A stretch of 64,000 nucleotides of DNA from Cupriavidus oxalaticus (GTDB taxonomy: Bacteria > Pseudomonadota > Gammaproteobacteria > Burkholderiales > Burkholderiaceae), in assembly GCF_004768545.1 (NCBI RefSeq), contig NZ_CP038634.1, positions 682,001 to 746,000 on the forward strand. Direction: 5' to 3'. Positions 56,773-64,000 of the stretch are shown in pieces (the stretch's first letter is position 1; every line of letters begins with the position of its first letter). Under the pieces are notes generated by a model. The model had not been told where the DNA came from. It worked only from the letters and a program-made list of their open reading frames with translations, and did no database searches. The position numbers and the translations under genes are program-made.

Positions 56773-56810
56773 GATTTTTAGGAGGGACGGAAAACGCACC
56801 CGACCGGCTT

Positions 56811-56834
56811 GCTCCCCGCAGGCGGGAGAGGGGC
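56811..56834. repeat. REP-like palindrome, copy 4 (degenerate)
   Basis: GCTCCCCGCAGGCGGGAGAG, then GGGCACGC at the right end, keeps the core of the repeat family but lacks part of the left arm. It lies between the boxC promoter and the stop of boxR. Confidence 0.5.
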
Positions 56835-56882
56835 ACGCAGTCGGAAATTGCGGGGATTACACCCCGGGTGACGGGCGAACCC

Positions 56883-57845
56883 TCAGCCCGGCATCTGCAA
56901 CGCCGAGCGCACCAGCTCGCGCAGCGCCGCGAAGGTTGGCTCCAGCGGCTGCGCGCTGGTATTCAGCGAGAACTCCGCCTTGGAATAGAACGCGGCGCGG
57001 CCGGCCAGGATGTGGCGCAGGTCTTCCATCGCCTCCCTGCTCGCGGCCATCGGGCGGAAGTCGCCCTGCGCCCGCACCCGCTCCATATGGTCTTCCGCGT
57101 CGGCCTGCAGCCAGACCGTGGTGCAGTGGGCCAGCAGCAGGTTGAAGGTGGCCGGGTCGGACACCAGGCCGCCCGGCGTGGCGATGACGGCTTCGGGATA
57201 GATCTGGATGGCCTCTTCCACCGCCCGGCGCTCGTAGCGGCGGTAGGCGTTCATGCCGTACAGCCCCTGGATCTCGGCAATGCTGCAGCCGGCGAACTTC
57301 TCGATTTCGCGGCTCAGTTCGACGAACGGGAAATCCAGGTCCTCGGCCAGCATGCCGCCCAGCGTGGTCTTGCCGGCGCCGCGCAGGCCGATCAGCGCCA
57401 CGCGCGGGCTGCGCGCCGCCTGCGCGGCATTCTCGCCGCCGGTGCCGAGCATCTCGCCCACGGCGATGCGCACGCGCCGCAGCGTGGCTTCGTCGCGGTG
57501 CTCCAGCAACTCGCGCAGCAGGATCCATTCCGGCGAGGACGTGGTGACGTCGCCCAGCAGCCCGGCCAGCGAGCACTGCAGCGCGTCGGCAATGTGCTGC
57601 AGCACCAGGATCGACGCGTTGCCGCTGCCATATTCCAGGTTGGCCAGGTGCCGCTCCGACACCCCGGCCGCCTGCGCCGCCGCCTTGCGCGTCAGGCCGC
57701 GGCGCGCGCGCAGGTCGCGCACGCGCTCGCCCAGCGCCACCAGGAAGGGGTTTTTCTCGGCGCCGTTGGCGGCCGCCGCGCCTGAATCATCTTGCAGGCG
57801 TTCATCCCGGGTTAACCCAGATTCATGCAATATAGTGCTTGACAT
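56883..57845 (-). CDS. boxR: BoxR/BzdR-type regulator (XRE helix-turn-helix with shikimate-kinase-like domain)
   Basis: 320 residues. The N-terminal XRE domain covers about 34-95 (LGERVRDLRARRGLTRKAAAQAAGVSERHLANLEYG). The C-terminal domain is shikimate-kinase-like with Walker A GLRGAGKTT at 153-161 and is used in BzdR/BoxR to bind benzoyl-CoA. BoxR represses the box genes until benzoyl-CoA is present. It lies between boxC and the divergent DUF4863-boxD-bclA unit. Its own start overlaps site 3 and its promoter side carries site 4, so it should also repress itself. Confidence 0.93.
   Translation of the reverse strand: MSSTILHESGLTRDERLQDDSGAAAANGAEKNPFLVALGERVRDLRARRGLTRKAAAQAAGVSERHLANLEYGSGNASILVLQHIADALQCSLAGLLGDVTTSSPEWILLRELLEHRDEATLRRVRIAVGEMLGTGGENAAQAARSPRVALIGLRGAGKTTLGGMLAEDLDFPFVELSREIEKFAGCSIAEIQGLYGMNAYRRYERRAVEEAIQIYPEAVIATPGGLVSDPATFNLLLAHCTTVWLQADAEDHMERVRAQGDFRPMAASREAMEDLRHILAGRAAFYSKAEFSLNTSAQPLEPTFAALRELVRSALQMPG
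57826..57841 (+). promoter_or_regulatory. BoxR-type site 3 (overlaps boxR start)
   Basis: TGCAATATAGTGCTTG matches the four-site consensus at 14 of 16 positions. It covers boxR codons 2-7, suggesting that BoxR limits its own expression by binding within the first codons. Confidence 0.5.
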
Positions 57846-57874
57846 GATTTCTCGGTGGTCCTATTTTTCATACA

Positions 57875-57890
57875 TGCACAATAATGCATG
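57875..57890 (+). promoter_or_regulatory. BoxR-type site 4 (DUF4863-boxD-bclA promoter)
   Basis: TGCACAATAATGCATG matches the four-site consensus at 15 of 16 positions. It lies 43-58 bp before the DUF4863 start at 57933 and 30 bp before the boxR start on the other strand, so it could govern both. Confidence 0.6.
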
Positions 57891-57932
57891 AAGCCTTCGA
57901 TAGCAATGGCTGAATCAGACGGAGCCCCCTGG

Positions 57933-58424
57933 ATGTCCCTCACCCTCTCTCCAAAGCATTTCCGCGAGCAGATTGCGCAACTTACCGCGCAGCTTGCCGG
58001 CCGGCCGCTCGATACCGCGCTGGACGCGTGGCTCAATGCCGAGCACGGCGCCGGCAGCGCTACCTACCAACAACTGAAGGCGAGCTGCGAGGCCGGCGTG
58101 GCCGAAGGCTGGTTGTGCGACCGCGAAGGCGGCGGCATCCGTTACGGCCGCATCTTCAAGCCCGCCGACGACCTGCACGGATTTTCAGTCGATGTGGTCG
58201 ACATGCAGGACATTGCCGGTCCGCACCATACGCATCCCAATGGCGAGATCGACCTGATCATGCCGCTGGACGGCAGCAATGCGCAATTCGACGGCCGCCC
58301 CGCCGGCTGGCTGGTATGCCCGGCGGGCAGCGCGCACCGCCCCACTGTCAGCAACGGCCGCGCGCTGGTGCTCTACCTGCTGCCGGAAGGCCTGATCGAC
58401 TTCACCCGCGACTCCACCCGCTAA
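57933..58424 (+). CDS. DUF4863 family (4-hydroxylaminobenzoate-lyase-like) protein
   Basis: 163 residues from the ATG at 57933, which has GGAG 8 bp upstream; an in-frame ATG at 57888 overlaps site 4. The central stretch is cupin-like, with GPHHTHPNGEIDLIMPL and the later WLVCPAGSAHRPTV. The family (DUF4863) includes a lyase acting on 4-hydroxylaminobenzoate. In box clusters it is common but its role is unproven. A metal site made by the HHTH and E residues is plausible. It starts the divergent unit before boxD, 8 bp downstream. Confidence 0.82.
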   Translation: MSLTLSPKHFREQIAQLTAQLAGRPLDTALDAWLNAEHGAGSATYQQLKASCEAGVAEGWLCDREGGGIRYGRIFKPADDLHGFSVDVVDMQDIAGPHHTHPNGEIDLIMPLDGSNAQFDGRPAGWLVCPAGSAHRPTVSNGRALVLYLLPEGLIDFTRDSTR

Positions 58425-58432
58425 GGACCGCC

Positions 58433-59980
<1,548 letters not shown>

Positions 59981-60072
59981 GCGCCGGTTCCACACGCCTT
60001 CACCCTCCTTCACCGCGCCGTCCTCGCATGGCGGCGCGCAGCACACCGTACACCAGTAACGGGGAGACAAGC

Positions 60073-61677
60073 ATGACCGCCACCACCGCAGACGTCCCGG
60101 TGCAGCCGCCGGGCGCGTCCTTCAACTTTGCCGCGCACCTGCTGGCGTGCAATGCCGGGCGCCCGGACAAGACCGCTTATATCGATGACGATGGCCGGCT
60201 TACCTACGGCGAGCTGGCGCAGCAGGCGCGGCGCCTGGCCGCCGCGCTGCTCGGCGCCGGCGTGCGCCGCGAGGAACGCGTGCTGCTGCTGATGCACGAC
60301 TGCACCGACTGGCCCGTGAGCTTTTTGGGTGCGATGTACGCCGGTGTCGTGCCGGTGGCGGTCAACACGCTGCTGACCGCGGATGACTACGTCTACATGC
60401 TGCAGCACAGCCGCGCGCAGGCGGTACTGGTGTCGGCGGCGCTGCTGCCGGTGCTGCGGGACGCGCTGGCGGTGCCCGGGCATGAGGTGGGCAAGGTGTT
60501 CGTGTCGCGCGCGCAAGGGCAGTTGCCCGAGGGCATGGTGCCGCTCGACACGGTGCTCGCCGCGCAAACCCCGCTCGCCGCGCCCGCCGCGACCAGTTGC
60601 GACGATCCGGGCTTCTGGCTGTATTCGTCAGGCTCGACCGGACAGCCCAAGGGCGTGGTGCACAGCCACGGCAACCCGTACTGGACCGCCGCGCTCTATG
60701 CCGGCCCGGTGCTGGGCCTGCGCGAGGACGACATCTGCTTCTCCGCGGCCAAGCTGTATTTCGCCTACGGCCTCGGCAATGGCCTGAGCTTTCCGTTGAG
60801 CGTTGGCGCAACGGTGGTGCTGATGGCCGAGCGGCCCACGCCCGAGGCCACCTTCCGCCGCTGGCTGGAACACAAACCCACGGTGTTCTTCGGCGCGCCC
60901 ACCGGCTACGCCGGCATGCTGGCCAACCCCGCGCTGCCCGCGCGCGCCGACGTGGCGCTGCGGCTGTGCTCGTCGGCCGGCGAAGCGTTGCCCGCCGAGA
61001 TCGGCCAGCGCTTCACCGCGCATTTCGGCTGCGAGATCATCGACGGCATCGGCTCCACCGAGATGCTGCATATCTTTCTTTCCAACCGCCCCGGTCAGGT
61101 GCGCTACGGCACCACGGGCTGGCCGGTGACGGGCTACGCCATCGAGCTGCGCGACGAATGCGGCCAGCCCGTTGCCGACGGCGAGATCGGCGATCTCTAT
61201 ATCCAGGGCCCCAGCGCCGCGATGATGTACTGGGCCGACCGCGAGAAATCGCGCGAGACCTTCCGCGGCGGCTGGACCAAGAGCGGCGACAAGTACGTGC
61301 GCAACGCGGACGGCAGCTACAGCTACGCCGGCCGCAGCGACGACATGCTCAAGGTCAGCGGCATCTACGTCTCGCCGTTTGAGGTCGAGGCCACGCTGGT
61401 GCAGCATCCCGCCGTGCTGGAGGCCGCGGTGATCGGCGTGCCGGACCAGGAAGGGCTGGTCAAGACCAAGGCCTTCGTGGTGCTGAAGGCCGGCGCGCAG
61501 CTGGGCGACGGCGAGCTGAAGGCCTTCGTCAAGGAGCGGCTGGCCGCGTACAAATACCCGCGTGCGATCGAATTCGTCGACACGCTGCCCAAGACCGCCA
61601 CGGGCAAGATCCAGCGCTTCGTGCTGCGCGAGCGCGAACTGAAGGCCGCCGCAGAGCGCGCCATAGCAGTGGCGTAA
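60073..61677 (+). CDS. bclA: benzoate-CoA ligase BclA
   Basis: 534 residues from the ATG at 60073, with GGGGAG upstream. Adenylation motifs are YSSGSTGQPKGVVHSHGN, the aromatic-acid-ligase segment FFGAPTGYAGMLANP, IDGIGSTEMLHIFLSN, and the C-terminal GRSDDMLKVSGIYVSPFEVE hinge with the catalytic Lys in KTATGKIQRF. It converts benzoate (and probably halobenzoates) to benzoyl-CoA with ATP. It stands between boxD and the aromatic-acid transporter gene. Confidence 0.93.
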   Translation: MTATTADVPVQPPGASFNFAAHLLACNAGRPDKTAYIDDDGRLTYGELAQQARRLAAALLGAGVRREERVLLLMHDCTDWPVSFLGAMYAGVVPVAVNTLLTADDYVYMLQHSRAQAVLVSAALLPVLRDALAVPGHEVGKVFVSRAQGQLPEGMVPLDTVLAAQTPLAAPAATSCDDPGFWLYSSGSTGQPKGVVHSHGNPYWTAALYAGPVLGLREDDICFSAAKLYFAYGLGNGLSFPLSVGATVVLMAERPTPEATFRRWLEHKPTVFFGAPTGYAGMLANPALPARADVALRLCSSAGEALPAEIGQRFTAHFGCEIIDGIGSTEMLHIFLSNRPGQVRYGTTGWPVTGYAIELRDECGQPVADGEIGDLYIQGPSAAMMYWADREKSRETFRGGWTKSGDKYVRNADGSYSYAGRSDDMLKVSGIYVSPFEVEATLVQHPAVLEAAVIGVPDQEGLVKTKAFVVLKAGAQLGDGELKAFVKERLAAYKYPRAIEFVDTLPKTATGKIQRFVLRERELKAAAERAIAVA

Positions 61678-61709
61678 GCACGCGCCATCCCACCCTACCG
61701 GAGACAACC

Positions 61710-63068
61710 ATGCGTCAGATCGATGTCCACCAGCTGGCCGACGAGGCCCGCTTCAACCGCTTCCATGCGCAAATCCTGTTCTGGTGCGCGCTCATCATCA
61801 TCTTCGACGGCTATGACCTGGCCGTCGCCGGCATCGCGCTGCCGTCGATCATGAAGGAGATGGGCGTCACCGCGACCAGCGCGGGCTTCATGGTCAGTTC
61901 CGCGCTGTTCGGCATGATGTTCGGCGCGATCTTCCTCGGTACCATTGCCGACCGTATCGGCCGCCGGCGCGCCATCGCCATCTGCATCGGGCTGTTCAGC
62001 GTGTTCACCGCGGCCGCGGGCCTTGCCAGCGATCCGGTCGCGTTCAGCGTCACGCGCTTCCTGGCGGGGCTGGGTATCGGCGGCGTGATGCCCAACGTGG
62101 TGGCGCAGATGACCGAGTACTCGCCGCGCAAGCTGCGCGGCACGCTGGTGACGCTGATGTTCAGCGGCTATTCGGTCGGCGGCATGCTGGCCGCGCTGCT
62201 GGGCAAGGGGCTGATCGAAAGCTATGGCTGGCAGTCGGTGTTCCTGGCCGCGGGGCTGCCGGTGCTGCTGGTTCCGCTGGTGCTGCGCGCGCTGCCGGAG
62301 TCGATGCCCTACCTGATCCGCACCAGGCAGACCGCCACGCTGCAGGGCGTGGTAGCACGGCTGGTGCCATCGCACCGCCCGCAGGCCGGCGACGTCTTCA
62401 CGCTGCCCGCCGACGACAAGTCAGGCAGCGCGCCGATCCGCCGCCTGTTCCAGGACGGCCGCGGCTTCAGCACGGCCATGTTCTGGGTGGCGTTCTTCAT
62501 GTGCCTGTTCATGGTGTATGCGCTCAGCTCGTGGCTGACCAAGCTGATGGCCGCCGCCGGCTACAGCCTGGGCTCCGCGCTGACCTTCGTGCTGGTGCTG
62601 AACTTCGGAGCGATGATCGGCGCCGTGGGCGGCGGCTGGCTGGCCGACCGCCTGCCGATCAAGCATGTGCTGATCGGCATGTACGCGCTGGCAGCGATCT
62701 CGATCACGCTGCTGGGCTACCCGATGCCGACCGCCGCGCTGTTCGTGGTGGTGGGACTGGCCGGTGCCTCGACCATCGGCACGCAGATCGTCACCTATGC
62801 CTATGCCGGCCAGTTCTACCCCATGGCGGTGCGCGGCACGGGCATCGGCTGGGCCTCGGGCGTGGGCCGCAGCGGCGCGATCCTGGCGCCGATCGTGATC
62901 GGCGTGCTGGTGGGGATGTCGCTGCCGCTGCAGCAGAACTTCATGGCGATCGCGATCCCGGCGGTGATCGCGGTGCTGGCGGTGTCGCTGATCGACCACC
63001 GCCGGTCGGCCTCGGCGCAGGGCGAGGTCGAGCGGGAGCCAGTGGGGGGCGCGGTGAAGCAGGCTTGA
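61710..63068 (+). CDS. aromatic acid:H+ symporter, MFS family (BenK/PcaK-like)
   Basis: 452 residues with 12 predicted spans. The AAHS-family signs are the N-terminal RFNRFHAQILFWCALIIIFDGYDLAVAG, in which the DGYD motif is diagnostic, and the loop motif GTIADRIGRRRA between spans 2 and 3. It imports benzoate or a related aromatic acid with protons. It starts 32 bp after bclA, with CCGGAG upstream, and ends the operon. Confidence 0.92.
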   Translation: MRQIDVHQLADEARFNRFHAQILFWCALIIIFDGYDLAVAGIALPSIMKEMGVTATSAGFMVSSALFGMMFGAIFLGTIADRIGRRRAIAICIGLFSVFTAAAGLASDPVAFSVTRFLAGLGIGGVMPNVVAQMTEYSPRKLRGTLVTLMFSGYSVGGMLAALLGKGLIESYGWQSVFLAAGLPVLLVPLVLRALPESMPYLIRTRQTATLQGVVARLVPSHRPQAGDVFTLPADDKSGSAPIRRLFQDGRGFSTAMFWVAFFMCLFMVYALSSWLTKLMAAAGYSLGSALTFVLVLNFGAMIGAVGGGWLADRLPIKHVLIGMYALAAISITLLGYPMPTAALFVVVGLAGASTIGTQIVTYAYAGQFYPMAVRGTGIGWASGVGRSGAILAPIVIGVLVGMSLPLQQNFMAIAIPAVIAVLAVSLIDHRRSASAQGEVEREPVGGAVKQA

Positions 63069-63133
63069 GTGTTATCTCGCCCGTCGGCACATCCACGGGC
63101 ATACCCACGGCCTGCCCTCTCCCCCTGCCCCTC

Positions 63134-63165
63134 TCCCCTGCCCTCTCCCGCAAGCGGGAGGGGAG
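63134..63165. repeat. REP-like palindrome, copy 5 (extended)
   Basis: CTCCCCTGCCCTCTCCCGC, two A, then GCGGGAGGGGAG form a hairpin with a repeated left arm. The flank GCAAACCGG equals the flanks of copies 2 and 3. It lies between convergent genes and may act as a bidirectional terminator. Confidence 0.65.
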
Positions 63166-63194
63166 CAAACCGGCAGTCCTGCAGGCAATGCGGA

Positions 63195-63821
63195 TTATTT
63201 CCCGCCCTTCACCGTCGTATATGCCGTGATCAGGTTGCGGTAATCGGGGATATGGTTCGAGAACAGCGTGCCCAGTCCCTCGATATCGTTGCGCCAGTCG
63301 CGGTGCAGCTCGCAGGCCACGCCGAACCACGTCATCAGCTGCGCGCCGGCCTCCGACATGCGGCGCCACGCGGAATCGCGCGTGATTTCGTTGAAGGTGC
63401 CGGAGGCATCGGTCACGACAAAGACGTCGAAGCCTTCCTCGATCGCCGAGAGCGCCGGGAATGCCACGCACACCTCCGTGACCACGCCCGCGATCAGCAG
63501 CTGCTTCTTGCCGGTGGCGCGCACCGCCGCGACAAAGTCTTCGTTGTCCCAGGCATTGATCTGGCCCGGCCGCGGGATGAACGGCGCGTCGGGGAACATC
63601 TGCTTCAGCTCGGGCACCAGCGGACCGTTGGGGCCGTCTTCGAAGCTGGTGGTCAGGATGGTCGGCAGCTTGAAATACTTGGCCAGGTCGGCCAATGCCA
63701 GCACGTTGTTCTTGAATTTGTCGGGTTCGATATCCCGGACCAGCGACAGCAGGCCGGCCTGGTGGTCGACCATCAGGACAGCTGCCTGGCTCTTGTCCAG
63801 GCGCTTGTAGGTCTTGCTCAT
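63195..63821 (-). CDS. isochorismatase-family hydrolase (YcaC-like)
   Basis: 208 residues. The Asp (D19, in VLMVDHQAGL) and the nucleophile C118 in GVVTEVCVAFPAL are in place, with INAWDNEDFV and VVTDASGTFNE as further YcaC-like segments. The family hydrolyses amides or related bonds; YcaC itself has no settled substrate. GAGCACGCC stands before the ATG at 63821. It is convergent to the MFS gene and follows an unidentified gene that enters from the right, 85 bp upstream. Confidence 0.85.
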   Translation of the reverse strand: MSKTYKRLDKSQAAVLMVDHQAGLLSLVRDIEPDKFKNNVLALADLAKYFKLPTILTTSFEDGPNGPLVPELKQMFPDAPFIPRPGQINAWDNEDFVAAVRATGKKQLLIAGVVTEVCVAFPALSAIEEGFDVFVVTDASGTFNEITRDSAWRRMSEAGAQLMTWFGVACELHRDWRNDIEGLGTLFSNHIPDYRNLITAYTTVKGGK

Positions 63822-63906
63822 GGCGTGCTCCTGTGAAAACGGGCACGGCCGGAGGATTTCTCACCGGCCGCTTCCGTGGGTAAAAGCCTTGCCTGTGCGA
63901 AGAATG

Positions 63907-64000
63907 TCAGCGTTGGGAGTCCAGCACCTCGTGCTTCTTCTCGACGTCCTGCGCCTTCATGTAGCTCTCGATCAGCAACTGGTAGGCGGGGAAGATCTTA
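63907..64000 (-). CDS. unidentified gene, C-terminal 30 residues only
   Basis: The frame ends with residues KIFPAYQLLIESYMKAQD and a charged tail EKKHEVLDSQR before the stop at 63907-63909. The rest lies beyond the right edge. It probably shares an operon with the isochorismatase-like gene. The part seen is too short to name a family. Confidence 0.5.
   Translation of the reverse strand, partial: KIFPAYQLLIESYMKAQDVEKKHEVLDSQR

Overview
The window looks like a chromosomal segment of a high-GC, non-pathogen-like betaproteobacterium of the Burkholderiaceae, most likely Cupriavidus or a close Ralstonia relative. This rests on the dense GC-rich coding, the many IclR/LysR/MocR-regulated catabolic cassettes, a Bug-type solute-binding protein, and complete aerobic box (benzoyl-CoA) and paa (phenylacetyl-CoA oxygenase) gene sets placed side by side. 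The genus is an inference; nothing here fixes the species. No rRNA, tRNA, CRISPR array or intact insertion sequence was seen.

Layout. 1-8274: an unassigned oxidative cassette. It holds a heme-oxygenase-like diiron protein, an aldehyde dehydrogenase, a GlcG-like protein, a ferredoxin-linked reductase (cut by the left edge), an ornithine-cyclodeaminase-like enzyme, a TauE-type permease, a second multi-pass permease, two small [2Fe-2S] ferredoxins and an unknown 108-residue protein. Three divergently placed promoters carry a related GTATAC element. 8277-11008: a CobT/CobS-like VWA and AAA+ pair. 11067-17344: an IclR regulator, an amino-acid permease, a MocR-type regulator, a SnoaL-like protein and a PuuB-like amine oxidase. 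17345-19704: an AT-richer island with a PAAR protein, a putative effector with a caspase-like His/Cys pair, and a secreted putative immunity protein. 19893-26048: a four-gene DNA-repair operon (exonuclease, ATP-dependent ligase, Lhr-type helicase, PdeM) whose genes all overlap by ATGA.

26069-29838: an SDR divergent from a taurine-type ABC transporter. 30094-37664: a LysR regulator followed by an acyl-CoA cassette (DUF35, thiolase, SDR, enoyl-CoA hydratase, Bug protein, thioesterase, class III CoA-transferase, nitroreductase). 37680-41936: a GcvA-like LysR divergent from an SDR, then a degenerate EF-G paralogue. 41960-52024: a DUF485/ActP-type symporter, paaK, paaN, paaE-D-C-B-A and the divergent repressor gene paaX. 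52116-63068: boxA-B-C, boxR, then the divergent DUF4863-boxD-bclA-MFS transporter unit. 63195-64000: an isochorismatase-like hydrolase and the tail of an unidentified gene.

How it works together. The right third channels aromatic acids through CoA thioesters. BclA activates benzoate, BoxBA epoxidises benzoyl-CoA, BoxC opens the ring and BoxD oxidises the aldehyde. PaaK activates phenylacetate, PaaABCDE epoxidises the ring and PaaN oxidises the ring-opened aldehyde. The beta-oxidation genes that finish the paa route (paaF, G, H, J) are not here. Four copies of a TGCA-type 16-mer flank boxC and boxR. A perfect FNR/Anr-type box and a long inverted repeat lie in the paaA/paaX intergenic region. 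A 41-bp two-box element with 31/41 identity sits before both the amine-oxidase operon and the taurine-type ABC operon, which suggests one MocR-type regulator for both.
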